Positions 26,507-36,151 of a stretch of DNA of 64,000 nucleotides are shown here, one piece after another. The notes beneath the pieces are model-generated. The model saw only the letters and a list, made by a program, of their open reading frames with translations. It had not been told where the DNA came from and made no database searches. The position numbers and the translations under genes are program-made. The DNA comes from Mucilaginibacter mallensis (GTDB taxonomy: Bacteria > Bacteroidota > Bacteroidia > Sphingobacteriales > Sphingobacteriaceae), in contig NZ_LT629740.1 of the NCBI RefSeq assembly GCF_900105165.1, forward strand, positions 3,782,001-3,846,000, given 5' to 3'. Positions within the stretch are counted from its first letter, which is position 1. Each line of letters begins with the position of its first letter.

Positions 26507-27175
26507 TTAATTACCCCCGTTAATCATGTCTGATACTATTCCTTTTTTATCCTTTTTACGCTCAGCTAAAAACACACCAGCAATATGAGTAATAATAAAA
26601 GCCAGGATCAGATACATACAAAAGCCGTGAACGCTTTTAACCGGATGATGTATGGATTTAAGAAATGGCACATCATCATCAAATGCAAGCGACAAGCCGG
26701 TTACTACCATAATAATTAACAAACAATAAAACAGTGCATATATTGCATTAACAGCAAACTCATGTAAAGCCTCCTGTCGGTCTTTTTTTGTTGCTTTAAA
26801 CTGAGCGAAGGCACTTTTTAATCCTCTGATAAATTTCTGATCTGCCAACTGAAAGAACTCTAATACAAGGCGAAATAGTAACAACCCTGCAAGGCAGTAA
26901 CCAAAGTAGATATGTATAGCCCAAACCTTATCCTCAAGCGCACCTGCAACAGCGCGGCTCAGGCCATTATCAACACCTTTTGTTTGTTGTATCCTTGTTT
27001 TTACAAGATCAGTAATTGCGTGTTTATCGGTTATCGTGGAATTTATAAGCACGGTTATAAGTGACCCGCTTATAATAATCATGTTTAACCAATGCCATAA
27101 ACGCAGGCTTGCTGAATACTTTTTAACTTTAGATGGATGCTGAAGATCTTTACGTGTTGGGTCTATAGTTGTCAT
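26507..27175 (-). CDS. Cytochrome b561-like membrane protein (YceJ-type)
   Basis: Di-haem b-type cytochrome with four predicted membrane helices. Histidines at helix positions fit haem ligation: LRLWHWLNM (helix 1), KVWAIHIYFGYCLAG (helix 2), and HHPVKSVHGFCMYLILAF with IITHIAGV toward the end. Length 222 aa. It likely passes electrons from the quinone pool to periplasmic partners. Its neighbours are a VIT-type protein 10 bp upstream and YceI downstream. Confidence 0.88.
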   Translation of the reverse strand: MTTIDPTRKDLQHPSKVKKYSASLRLWHWLNMIIISGSLITVLINSTITDKHAITDLVKTRIQQTKGVDNGLSRAVAGALEDKVWAIHIYFGYCLAGLLLFRLVLEFFQLADQKFIRGLKSAFAQFKATKKDRQEALHEFAVNAIYALFYCLLIIMVVTGLSLAFDDDVPFLKSIHHPVKSVHGFCMYLILAFIITHIAGVFLAERKKDKKGIVSDMINGGN

Positions 27176-27185
27176 TATTAATTTA

Positions 27186-27671
27186 TTAAGTACCTACATT
27201 GCCTAAATAAATACCAAGCAGGAATACAATTCCGCCACCTACAATAACCTGTAGTATAGTTTTAACCAATGGTGTTTTCATGAATTTGTAGCGTATAAAC
27301 GCTATAATCAGTAGTTCACATATCACTACTATGTATGCAAAATGCAGGGCCGTATGTAAATCGGGTATCAAAAATGGCAAAGTGTGTAGCATTCCACCCA
27401 ATGCGGTTGCAAATGCCGTAATACCTCCCCTAACCAGCGGACTACCGCGGCCTGTAACTGTACCATCATCTGATAACGCTTCAGCCAAACCCATGCTAAT
27501 TCCGGCACCTAATGAAGCTGCCAGGCCTACATAAAACGCTTTAATGGGTTGATGCGTTAAACCTGCTGTGGCAAATATGGGAGCAAGTGTTGAAACGGAG
27601 CCGTCCATTAATCCTAAAAGTCCGGGTTGAACTTTTTGTATAACGAATGTGGCTTTTGTACTTCTACTCAT
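27186..27671 (-). CDS. VIT/CCC1-type membrane protein
   Basis: A 161-aa membrane protein resembling the VIT1/CCC1 iron-manganese transporter fold. The N-terminal segment [20 protein letters not shown] matches the family's first helix with the conserved DG, followed by [20 protein letters not shown]. It is shorter than full VIT1 and close to the membrane domain of MbfA-like proteins. It is the first gene of the minus-strand unit VIT-cytochrome b-YceI; metal export is inferred. Confidence 0.8.
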   Translation of the reverse strand: MSRSTKATFVIQKVQPGLLGLMDGSVSTLAPIFATAGLTHQPIKAFYVGLAASLGAGISMGLAEALSDDGTVTGRGSPLVRGGITAFATALGGMLHTLPFLIPDLHTALHFAYIVVICELLIIAFIRYKFMKTPLVKTILQVIVGGGIVFLLGIYLGNVGT

Positions 27672-27725
27672 AGTTTATATGTCTAAATGTAATTGTAGAA
27701 TTTGAAGCAATTCTGTAGTACTATT

Positions 27726-27752
27726 ATAAACATTATTATTTATAATGTTTAT
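27726..27752. promoter_or_regulatory. Palindrome between VIT gene and response regulator
   Basis: Perfect 11-bp arms ATAAACATTAT-N5-ATAATGTTTAT in the divergent promoter region, 55 bp from the VIT start and 60 bp from the response regulator start. It may be the binding site of the adjacent OmpR-type regulator or of a separate repressor. Confidence 0.5.
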
Positions 27753-27811
27753 CAATATCACCAGCCCATATATTAAAAAAAAATCTAACGTTATATTTGA
27801 TAAAAACCAAA

Positions 27812-28486
27812 GTGAAACTACTTATAATAGAAGATGAGCAAGCGCTTCGCGAAAATATAACCACTTATTTTAATGAGGATGGTAATATTTGCGAAAGCTG
27901 CGCCAATCTTTCAGGTGCAATTGATAAGCTATCTACTTACAACTATGATTGTGTATTACTTGATATCGGCTTGCCTGATGGTGAAGGTTTTGGGGTGCTG
28001 AGTTTTTTAAAAAAGGAAATGAAGGATGAGGCAGTACTCATTATATCGGCCCGAAACTCATTAGATGATAAAATTAAAGGCCTTAATATAGGTGCCGATG
28101 ATTACTTAACAAAACCTTTTCATTTGGCTGAATTGAAGGCCCGGGTTGCCTCAGTTTACCGGCGAAAAGCTGCGAATAGCAATAACAACATAATTTTTAA
28201 TGAGATTACTATTAATTTACTGGGCCGAACAGTAGATGTTAACAATACCCCGGTTATACTTACCCGGAAGGAATATGACATGCTATTGTACTTTATTGCA
28301 AACAAGGGTAAGGTAATAGCTAAAAATGCCATCGCCGAACATTTATGGGGCGATGAAATGGATATGCATAACAATTTTGATTTTATTTATACGCATATTA
28401 AAAACCTAAGAAAAAAACTATTAGATGCCGGTTGCAATGATTATATCCACTCTATATATGGCATAGGTTATAAATTTAAAGCATAA
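27812..28486 (+). CDS. OmpR/PhoB family response regulator
   Basis: Two-component regulator with a receiver domain (acidic pocket IEDE, phospho-Asp51 in VLLDIGLPDG, Lys in YLTKPF) and a C-terminal winged helix (VILTRKEYDMLLYF; YGIGYKF at the end). I prefer the GTG at 27812, giving VKLLIIEDE translated with Met, over the TTG at 27797, because the first strand of the domain starts there. It is followed without gap by the histidine kinase gene. Confidence 0.93.
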   Translation: MKLLIIEDEQALRENITTYFNEDGNICESCANLSGAIDKLSTYNYDCVLLDIGLPDGEGFGVLSFLKKEMKDEAVLIISARNSLDDKIKGLNIGADDYLTKPFHLAELKARVASVYRRKAANSNNNIIFNEITINLLGRTVDVNNTPVILTRKEYDMLLYFIANKGKVIAKNAIAEHLWGDEMDMHNNFDFIYTHIKNLRKKLLDAGCNDYIHSIYGIGYKFKA

Positions 28487-29737
28487 ATGAAACTCTCTGC
28501 CCATTACAATAAAGCAAGTATAATTATCACTATATCTGTACTGTTGATAGGGGGTATTATCTATTTTTTTACAATAAATTACATTGCTAAAAATCAGCTC
28601 GACATTAACCTGATAGAAGAAATTGATGGGGTGAAGGATTATATTAAGGTCAATAATCAATTACCCAAACAGGTTGATTTTGATGAGGACCTTGTAATAT
28701 TTGTAAAAACCGACAAACAAGAGTTTAACAGGCGCTTTTTTGATACTACATACAATAACCCCAAAGAGAAGAAAAAAGAAGCGGGAAGGGCTGTTTCGTG
28801 CCTGGTATCATTAAATGGCAGTAATTATTTAACTACGCTAATCGTATCAAGGGAGGATACGGAATACCTGGTGCAGATCATCGGCTTAATAACGCTTGCC
28901 TTATCAGTTGGGTTATTGCTCACGCTCTTCATAACCAGCAGGTACATTTTAAACGGCTTATGGAAACCGTTTTATAAAACACTTACCGAATTAAAGTCCT
29001 TCAATATTTCAGACGATAAAAGCCTCAATTTAAAAAGCACTAAAATTGATGAATTTAATGAATTGAATAACACTGTTCAGGCCATGTCATTAAAAGCAAA
29101 AAACGACTTTCAAACTTTAAAAGAGTTTACAGAAAATGCTTCACATGAAATGCAAACACCATTGGCTGTAATTACTTCAAAGCTCGATACATTAATACAG
29201 GATGAAACTTTAAAAACTGAGCAATACGAACAGATCAATGATATTTATGGTGCTACAAATAAGTTAGCAAGGCTAAATCAATCACTATTATTGCTGGTGA
29301 AAATTGAAAACAACCTGATTGACGATATTGAGTTATTAAGGCTGGATATTTTAATTGAAGAAAAGGTAAAGCAGTTTTATGAGTTAATAAATGACAAACA
29401 AATACAAGTAACAACTCATCTATCAGCCAAAGAAATATCAGCCAGCAAGTACTTAATCGATATAATGCTTAACAACTTGTTCAGTAATGCTATAAGACAT
29501 AATATACCGGAGGGTAAATTGACCATTACTTTAGATATCGATAAACTCGTTTTCAAAAACGATGGCTTACCCCAACCTTTTAATATTGACAACATGTTCG
29601 ATAGGTTTAAAAAAGGCAATAACTCCGAAGGCACCGGTTTAGGTTTAGCCATAGTGAAAAACATATGCACCCTCAATAATTGGGGCATTACTTATTTTCA
29701 CGAAGCTTCCATCCACGTATTCCAGATCGATTTTTAA
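28487..29737 (+). CDS. Sensor histidine kinase
   Basis: Membrane sensor kinase of 416 aa: helix 1 (about 11-33), a periplasmic sensing region of about 97 residues, helix 2 (about 131-152), HAMP-like linker, HisKA with the phospho-His220 in NASHEMQTPLAV, then an ATPase domain with N-box NLFSNAIRHN and G-box GTGLGLAIVKNI. The start codon abuts the stop of the response regulator gene. The signal is unknown; the nearby genes concern metals and membrane redox. It ends 6 bp from the convergent ABC operon. Confidence 0.93.
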   Translation: MKLSAHYNKASIIITISVLLIGGIIYFFTINYIAKNQLDINLIEEIDGVKDYIKVNNQLPKQVDFDEDLVIFVKTDKQEFNRRFFDTTYNNPKEKKKEAGRAVSCLVSLNGSNYLTTLIVSREDTEYLVQIIGLITLALSVGLLLTLFITSRYILNGLWKPFYKTLTELKSFNISDDKSLNLKSTKIDEFNELNNTVQAMSLKAKNDFQTLKEFTENASHEMQTPLAVITSKLDTLIQDETLKTEQYEQINDIYGATNKLARLNQSLLLLVKIENNLIDDIELLRLDILIEEKVKQFYELINDKQIQVTTHLSAKEISASKYLIDIMLNNLFSNAIRHNIPEGKLTITLDIDKLVFKNDGLPQPFNIDNMFDRFKKGNNSEGTGLGLAIVKNICTLNNWGITYFHEASIHVFQIDF

Positions 29738-29743
29738 AGCCAA

Positions 29744-32700
29744 TTACAGATCCTTTAAATTATCATTCGGCATCCTGTCAATCAGTTTACTATACGGATC
29801 AATACCTGCACGCTGCGGCTTGCCTTTCACTATAATATTAAACGTATGCAGGCCTGCAGTTAATTTATACTTTTTAAGATATAGCTGATTTGCTATTATC
29901 CTGCCATCTTTATTTTTACCGTCGGCCGCGAAAATGCCTATATCTATGTAGTCATTCATCTTTTTATCAATCACATCATTACCTTTCCCATCAATCCAAA
30001 CCTTATTAACATTAACCGTTAATGTTACCTGGTAATTGTCTTTTCCGAGCGGTTTAGCTTTAACTTCGGTTACCTTATTATCGTATAAAGTGATCTTTTT
30101 CCAGGTATCGATAAGATAATATTGCAGGGAATCGGGCACATGTTTTTGCAAATAGCTATATAGGTCATTATTACCTGCATATGGCGGTTTGCTTTTAAAA
30201 GCATAGGCGTTCTTAAAATCGCGCAGAGCGGCATTGAGGCTGTCCTCTCCCATCAGATCACGCAGGCCATATAGTGCAACGGCTGCTTTTCCATGGTATT
30301 CAACCCACTGATCAGCCGTTATAAGCGGATGCTCCTTATCCTCCATCCGGCGCCTTATAAACAGGTAAAACCATAACTGATCTAAAACAATGTAACGCAT
30401 ATTGGCTGCACCATATTTCTTTTCGGCCATAACCAATGCGCTATAACCGCTTAATCCCTCAGGGATCACTATTGAGCCAACCGTATTATTTGGCGCAACC
30501 TGAAAACGCCACCATTGCTGGGCTAAAAGATTTATTGTATTAAAATAGCAATAATCAGTTTGATTAGGATCCGTAAAGTTGGCATTCCAGGCGAATTGCT
30601 CGGCATAAGCCGAAAGCGTTGTCATTGATGCAGCACTCGGTCCATATATTGATGATTCAGCCAGGCGGATATCGGTAAAGGGGAAATTACCATATGCTTT
30701 ATTAAAATAGTGCAAACCATCCTTATAAGCAGCCATAAAACGCCCCAGGTTGGCATTATGGTCAGGATGATAATAGATATTGATATTTACCGGATGACCG
30801 AGGTTTACAGTATCATGCATAATAGCGTAACGGGCAGATAAAACACCTAAGGGTGCATACATGCCGGGTTTATCCTGCACATAATGAAAATAATTCCGCC
30901 CGCCTTGTTTCCATTGCTTAACCAGCTCGCCTGGGGCAATCGCTGTTTGGTCTCCCGATGTACTAACGGTTATATCAAATTTCAACAGATCAGCCGCTTT
31001 ACCTGCTTTAAGCGTGCTGATACCTTCGGGATCATTTTGCGGGATATCATTCTCTGTTTTTACAGATAGATGCCTTTTTTTACGCTCATACGGGCTGTCC
31101 AATTCATCGTCGTCGTCATAACCCAGGCCAGGTAGTTCCGGACTTAAAAAAGTACCGTTATACAGCAGATCCTTTGAATAAAGCCCATTGCTGAAGCCAT
31201 TATAACTTATTGCTGAATTAATTTCCAACACAGCAGAATCCCCGGGAGCTAATGCTTTTTGAAACCTGTACAAACGAAACTCAGCCGTATCATTTTTAGG
31301 TCTGAACCAATTGAACATGCCACGGGGATAAAGTAATGGCGATGTAAAAGAAACCAATTTACCATCCTGTTTTATCGAGTAATCAGATAACTCATCCCCA
31401 TCAAGCAATAGTTTTTCTATCGGCTTGTTGGTTTTATTGGCTATGGTTACAAAAGCGTGGGTATATTCTTCCAGTTTATCGGGGTACAGATCGGTATGCA
31501 GCTCCATACGCGTTACCTTTGGCAAGGGTAGCAATGAATATTTCTTTAGCTGCCGCTCATACATTTCTGCCCGGTCATCTCCTTCCCCCTTTGTTAAGTA
31601 GTTATTGAGGTAGCTTACATTATAATAATTGTAAGCACCCATTGATAAAAAGGCTAAAACCACTAAACCTGTAATTATCCGGGTGTTGGTATCAAAGCGT
31701 TCTTTAACCAGTTGCCATCTTTCTTTAATCCCTGAGGTTACTCCCCTGTAATAATATAATCCTGAAACAATAACTAATAAGCCTGCAAAAAGCAACCAGT
31801 ACAGGTGAAACGAATATACCGCCTTTGCCATATGCCCTATCCCATCCATATCAGAGAAACCGTACCATGGCGTGTATGAATACATTAAAAGGTTATAGTT
31901 AAACGTGCCCGTATCTTCCAAAAAGAAGAATATGATCCACAGGAAAATGGCTACTGCATGTGCACCAAATTTATTGTTCAATGTTACATGTATCACATAA
32001 CAAAAGGCAACCATATCCAATAAACGGGGCAGTATGAGTGTAAATATATACGTGAAATATACCAGAAAATGAAAATGGTAAAACCCTTTTATAATTTGAA
32101 TGGGCAAACCCAAAATCAAGGGAATTAATGCCAAAAAGAAGGCCAGAACAAGCAATGCAACAAATTTTGACCCGTTTAACACCCAGTTTGGCGGCGGCAG
32201 GGAATCATTTATAAAGGCAAAACGGGTTACCCTGTCGCGGTGCAGTGTTTCACCGGTATAAAACAGGATGATAAAAAAGATAAAAAACAGGAAATTGCCA
32301 TTATAGGTATCCAAAAGCATCACCGTACGCGGAAAATCGGCTATACCGTTATTGCCGTCACCCATCCAAAGCACAAAAGCCAGGAAAGTCATGCCGCTTA
32401 ATAGTATGATCCAGAAATAATTATCGCGAATAATATTACTGATCTCCATCCGGGTCAGTTTCCATAAGGTGGTACGGTTGTATGAACCGGCGAAACTAAT
32501 ATTGACTTTCGGACTTGCTTTTTTAAGCTTATCTAATGAGCGTTCACCAATAGCGGCCTTATCCCTTTTACCGCTAAAAAATCTTTCAAAACTAAAGGTG
32601 AAGTAGGTATAAAGCAGCACTATTAAACCTACACCTGTCCAGATGATGCGATTAAGCAAAAATGAACCTGTTATGGATATTAGGGTGGTGTTTTGCTGGA

Positions 32701-33379
32701 TGGAATTTGAATTCATTGTTTGCAGCCTAACGCCATTTAAACCAAAAGGATCTGCCAGGTTTATTACTGTTTCATTATTGGTTCTGCTAAGAAAAACCAT
32801 CGACAGGAAATAGCCCAAAAACAACAGGATACCGCCGCTATAGATCACCTTTACATTGCGGGTAATAGCAACCAGGCCAAAAAACAGTGATGATGTAAAT
32901 ATCAGATTAGGTAATGCAATGGTTAAAAACGGGTGCAGATAATATATCAACCTATTAGGGCCGTACTGCGCCGGATCCCTCCAACCCATAACCGGGCCCA
33001 GCCATGTACCTGCATAAGCACCAATAATAATGGCGCTTGCTATAAAAAGCATAATAGCAAATGAGCCAAAATACCGCCCCCAAAAATAGCCTGCCTTTGT
33101 TATAGGATAGGTTAAATAATAATCCTTGGTGTTGTATTCAATATCGCGGTATAAAGCATTACCCATTATTGATGATGATACCACCATCATGAGCATGGTT
33201 ATGCCACCACACCACATAGCCAGTATAAATGGGGCATTAATATGCTCTTTTTCACCTAAAGGCAGTGACCCTGTGGCGAATGTGCCAACCGTAAATATTA
33301 AGGCTGCAGCAAAGTATAGGTACATTGCTGGCCTGCGGACCCTGTTTTGGATCTCGAATAAAAATATTTTCCAGAACAT
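29744..33379 (-). CDS. ABC permease fused to inactive M1-peptidase-like domain
   Basis: A 1211-aa fusion. Residues 1-590 contain two sets of about six membrane helices (ABC-2 type permease). The rest is a periplasmic domain with an M1-aminopeptidase-like region. Where active relatives have the zinc site HEVAHQWW, this protein has NLLAQQWW (about residue 950): both His ligands and the Glu are replaced, while the downstream Glu ligand remains in IPEGLSGYSAL. So the peptidase is predicted to be dead, with a possible binding role. It is the last gene of the operon, 11 bp after its ATPase. Confidence 0.9.
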   Translation of the reverse strand: MFWKIFLFEIQNRVRRPAMYLYFAAALIFTVGTFATGSLPLGEKEHINAPFILAMWCGGITMLMMVVSSSIMGNALYRDIEYNTKDYYLTYPITKAGYFWGRYFGSFAIMLFIASAIIIGAYAGTWLGPVMGWRDPAQYGPNRLIYYLHPFLTIALPNLIFTSSLFFGLVAITRNVKVIYSGGILLFLGYFLSMVFLSRTNNETVINLADPFGLNGVRLQTMNSNSIQQNTTLISITGSFLLNRIIWTGVGLIVLLYTYFTFSFERFFSGKRDKAAIGERSLDKLKKASPKVNISFAGSYNRTTLWKLTRMEISNIIRDNYFWIILLSGMTFLAFVLWMGDGNNGIADFPRTVMLLDTYNGNFLFFIFFIILFYTGETLHRDRVTRFAFINDSLPPPNWVLNGSKFVALLVLAFFLALIPLILGLPIQIIKGFYHFHFLVYFTYIFTLILPRLLDMVAFCYVIHVTLNNKFGAHAVAIFLWIIFFFLEDTGTFNYNLLMYSYTPWYGFSDMDGIGHMAKAVYSFHLYWLLFAGLLVIVSGLYYYRGVTSGIKERWQLVKERFDTNTRIITGLVVLAFLSMGAYNYYNVSYLNNYLTKGEGDDRAEMYERQLKKYSLLPLPKVTRMELHTDLYPDKLEEYTHAFVTIANKTNKPIEKLLLDGDELSDYSIKQDGKLVSFTSPLLYPRGMFNWFRPKNDTAEFRLYRFQKALAPGDSAVLEINSAISYNGFSNGLYSKDLLYNGTFLSPELPGLGYDDDDELDSPYERKKRHLSVKTENDIPQNDPEGISTLKAGKAADLLKFDITVSTSGDQTAIAPGELVKQWKQGGRNYFHYVQDKPGMYAPLGVLSARYAIMHDTVNLGHPVNINIYYHPDHNANLGRFMAAYKDGLHYFNKAYGNFPFTDIRLAESSIYGPSAASMTTLSAYAEQFAWNANFTDPNQTDYCYFNTINLLAQQWWRFQVAPNNTVGSIVIPEGLSGYSALVMAEKKYGAANMRYIVLDQLWFYLFIRRRMEDKEHPLITADQWVEYHGKAAVALYGLRDLMGEDSLNAALRDFKNAYAFKSKPPYAGNNDLYSYLQKHVPDSLQYYLIDTWKKITLYDNKVTEVKAKPLGKDNYQVTLTVNVNKVWIDGKGNDVIDKKMNDYIDIGIFAADGKNKDGRIIANQLYLKKYKLTAGLHTFNIIVKGKPQRAGIDPYSKLIDRMPNDNLKDL

Positions 33380-33390
33380 AATTGCTTAAT

Positions 33391-34278
33391 TTAAATGGTG
33401 GTTACATCTATGCGTGCCGCGATATTGCTGAAATAAACATCTTCCAAATTTGGACTTACAGGCAGAAAACCATCTCCCGGAATTGTCTCCTGGAATACCC
33501 TGATATGTAGTTTGCCGGATTTGAGCTGGGTTGATATCACCATAAAATCATCCTGATAATGTGGCAACTCCTGCTTGCTGATGGCTTTGGTGAAAATTTT
33601 ACCTTCCATTTCTTTTACAGCCGTATCCGGTTCGCCGGCATATAATACCTCGCCCTGACAAATGATGGCAAAGTTTGAGCAAAGCGTGCTTACGTCCTCA
33701 ACAATGTGGGTAGAAAGGATTACAATGGTATTTTCCCCCAACTGGCTAAGCAGATTATAAAAACGGTTTCTTTCGGCGGGGTCGAGCCCGGCTGTGGGTT
33801 CATCAACAATAATTAGTTTGGGGTTACCGATCAGCGCCTGTGCAATGCCAAAGCGCTGTTTCATGCCGCCCGAATAAGTACCCAAATGTTTCTTCCGGTC
33901 TTTGGTAAGGTTTACGTTTTCCAGCAGATAATCGACCAGGTCCTTTCTTTCGCCGGTACTGGCGATCCCCTTTAGCTGGGCAATATGATCAAGCATACGC
34001 TCGGCTGATATTTTAGGGTACACGCCAAACTCCTGCGGTAAATAGCCAAGCAGTTGCCTTACCTGCGTTTTGTTTTTTAACACATCCAGGTCATCCAAAA
34101 AAATACTCCCCTGGTCTGCCTCCTGCAAGGTCGCTATTGTTCGCATTAATGAAGATTTACCGGCGCCATTCGGCCCCAGCAAACCAAACATGCCATTGTT
34201 TAACGTAAGCGAAACATTGTTTAATGCCCGCACACCATTTGCATAGGTTTTGGAAAGAGAGTTGATGACAAGTTTCAT
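33391..34278 (-). CDS. ABC transporter ATP-binding protein
   Basis: Nucleotide-binding subunit of the permease encoded next. Walker A GPNGAGKSS, signature LGTYSGGMKQR, Walker B KLIIVDEPTAGLD and switch His (LSTHIVED) are all intact. Length 295 aa with a C-terminal extension after the core domain. It lies 1 bp after the upstream gene's stop and 11 bp before the fused permease, so it is translationally linked with both. Confidence 0.95.
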   Translation of the reverse strand: MKLVINSLSKTYANGVRALNNVSLTLNNGMFGLLGPNGAGKSSLMRTIATLQEADQGSIFLDDLDVLKNKTQVRQLLGYLPQEFGVYPKISAERMLDHIAQLKGIASTGERKDLVDYLLENVNLTKDRKKHLGTYSGGMKQRFGIAQALIGNPKLIIVDEPTAGLDPAERNRFYNLLSQLGENTIVILSTHIVEDVSTLCSNFAIICQGEVLYAGEPDTAVKEMEGKIFTKAISKQELPHYQDDFMVISTQLKSGKLHIRVFQETIPGDGFLPVSPNLEDVYFSNIAARIDVTTI

Positions 34279-34279
34279 A

Positions 34280-35011
34280 TTAAGGTTTTTTTAAGTAATT
34301 GCCGGCCTCGCCGTTTAATATCAGTTTTGCACTATCAGCCAAATGGTAATCAAGCTTTGGAATCTGTATATTATTCACTTCCATCTGACTACGGTTTTGA
34401 ATATCCAGCTTTACACTTTCAAATTGATTAGTCTTAAAAAGTTTAATAACTGAGCCGCTCCCATTAGCTTTACCAACAACACCGCTCAGGTAATTTATAT
34501 GGCTGTTTTTAATAAGTATTGTGCTGCCGTAATCCTGGTTAACCAGTAAGCTATCCAGTTTAAAGCCATCAACCAATACCTCACGCATTTGCCAGAGCAC
34601 AATGGTGTCTGTTACTGCTGAGTTGTGCAATGTATAGGTGGCACTTGTATGCAATTGGTTTAACTTAGGGCACGATATAATAACAACATAAGGGTTAGCA
34701 TTATTTAAAAAGGAATATTTAAAGTCGGCGCTAACAGTAAGCCTGTTTCCTTTTTGCGTAATGTTTACATACTCCTTGGCATCCTTATCAATTCTAATAC
34801 TAAATGGCCCCTGTACTATTTTGGCATTTGCTATAGTTGATGAATTAATATCAATTGCGTCAAAATCCTTAAAATTTAATGAAACATAGTTCCTGTAAGG
34901 ATCCCTATATCGCCCTGATACATATTCCGTCTTCAGCATTTCATCGTAAATGAAAAGCGCAATAAATATGAGCAGCATTGCGGCAACGATGAGTTTATTG
35001 CTTGTCTTCAT
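34280..35011 (-). CDS. Membrane-anchored beta-rich protein, DUF2807-like
   Basis: A 243-aa protein with one N-terminal membrane helix (LIVAAMLLIFIALFIYDEML) and a periplasmic part made of short repeated strands (DAIDINSSTIANAKIVQG; LDSLLVNQDYGSTILIKNSH), similar to the DUF2807 beta-helix. I do not recognise a specific function. I start at MKTSNK (35011), giving a 17-nt overlap with the GntR gene. Its place between the regulator and the second ABC system suggests an accessory or sensor role. Confidence 0.75.
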   Translation of the reverse strand: MKTSNKLIVAAMLLIFIALFIYDEMLKTEYVSGRYRDPYRNYVSLNFKDFDAIDINSSTIANAKIVQGPFSIRIDKDAKEYVNITQKGNRLTVSADFKYSFLNNANPYVVIISCPKLNQLHTSATYTLHNSAVTDTIVLWQMREVLVDGFKLDSLLVNQDYGSTILIKNSHINYLSGVVGKANGSGSVIKLFKTNQFESVKLDIQNRSQMEVNNIQIPKLDYHLADSAKLILNGEAGNYLKKP

Positions 35012-35378
35012 TATAATTTTCCTTTTTAAACTTTTCATACTGCTGCTGCAAATCTTCCATGCTGATATCCAGCAAAAAGATCTCCTTAAATAAGCCGGGT
35101 AATTCCTGTTCCATAAAGCGCTCCTTACGGTAAGCCTTTACTTTTGTATGGGCATCAGGTGATACAAATACCCCCAGCCCCCTTTTGTTATAGATCACTT
35201 CCATTGTTTGTAAAAGTTCATAAGCACGCATTACCGTATTAGGGTTCACCTCCAGCTCAATGGCCATATCCCGTACAGATGGTATCTTTTGTTCGGCCTG
35301 CCATTTGCCCAGCAAAATATTCTCGCTTACATAAGCGGCTATTTGCAGGTATATGGCTTCATTATCTCTAAACTCCAT
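34995..35378 (-). CDS. GntR family regulator, YtrA type
   Basis: Short (127 aa) GntR repressor: N-terminal winged helix with YLQIAAYVSENILLGKW, IPSVRDMAIELEVNPNTVMR and LQTMEVIYNKRGLGVFVS, then a short C-terminal helical dimerisation part as in YtrA. I use MEFRDNEAI (35378). YtrA regulators usually control the ABC operon that encodes them; here a symmetric AGTGTA-N12-TACACT site overlaps the operon promoter. Confidence 0.93.
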   Translation of the reverse strand: MEFRDNEAIYLQIAAYVSENILLGKWQAEQKIPSVRDMAIELEVNPNTVMRAYELLQTMEVIYNKRGLGVFVSPDAHTKVKAYRKERFMEQELPGLFKEIFLLDISMEDLQQQYEKFKKENYNEDKQ

Positions 35379-35380
35379 AG

Positions 35381-36151
35381 TTATACCTGCTTTTCTTTTA
35401 AACGATAATAGGCAGCTGCCCAAAATATAAGTGTCAGGGCTCCTAATAGCCATATCACAAAGTTGCCGTCATCCTGAGCAATAAAAAAAGATACCTCCCT
35501 GTTATGCTCCATGATTCTGAGGGCACCAAATGGCGGGGCCATAAGCACGCTTTTCTGTAAAAGATAACCCAGCAAAAATTTATTAATGAGCATAAGCAAG
35601 GCAATGCCAATAAAAAACGCAAATGCTGTTTTTACAAAATGTAGTTTATTATAAAAGATCGCGCCCCATAAAGCAATAGCATGCAGAAATGCAAATATCA
35701 AAAAACAGAATATGATATACCTGTTGAACACATTTAACATAACAATTTGCTGCCCCGGATAATGCCTTGCATTAATAGCCAGCCAGTCGACCAAATAAAA
35801 ACAGGCCAGGTAACATATCAGAAAAATTACGAAGGAATAAAGCCATGCAACCAGGTATTTTTCGAAATGTGATGCAGGAAGGGTTAATGAAGAAATTGCT
35901 TTTTTGTTCTCAGCAAAATCAGCAAATACGGTACTGGTAAAAATGGTACCGGCCAATAGCATTATGGCTATAAACATCGCTGTTTGCAAACCCAGATCTA
36001 TTGGCGCATGGATGAGATAAACTAAAAAACTGGCACCCAAAAGCATCACGCCGAACAGCACTATTAATGACATTAAATAGTTCTTATAATGCTCGGTTGT
36101 ATGCTTAATGAATAGCCTGCCGAACCTGCCGGGATTAAATATGTTATTCAT
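35381..36151 (-). CDS. ABC-2 type permease
   Basis: A 256-aa inner-membrane protein with six predicted helices and little soluble sequence (for example LMSLIVLFGVMLLGASFLVY and AFAFFIGIALLMLINKFLLG). Its start overlaps the upstream ATPase gene by 8 nt and its stop lies 2 bp before the GntR gene. It is the permease of the first ABC system of the operon. Substrate unknown; YtrA-type systems often respond to cell-envelope stress. Confidence 0.85.
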   Translation of the reverse strand: MNNIFNPGRFGRLFIKHTTEHYKNYLMSLIVLFGVMLLGASFLVYLIHAPIDLGLQTAMFIAIMLLAGTIFTSTVFADFAENKKAISSLTLPASHFEKYLVAWLYSFVIFLICYLACFYLVDWLAINARHYPGQQIVMLNVFNRYIIFCFLIFAFLHAIALWGAIFYNKLHFVKTAFAFFIGIALLMLINKFLLGYLLQKSVLMAPPFGALRIMEHNREVSFFIAQDDGNFVIWLLGALTLIFWAAAYYRLKEKQV

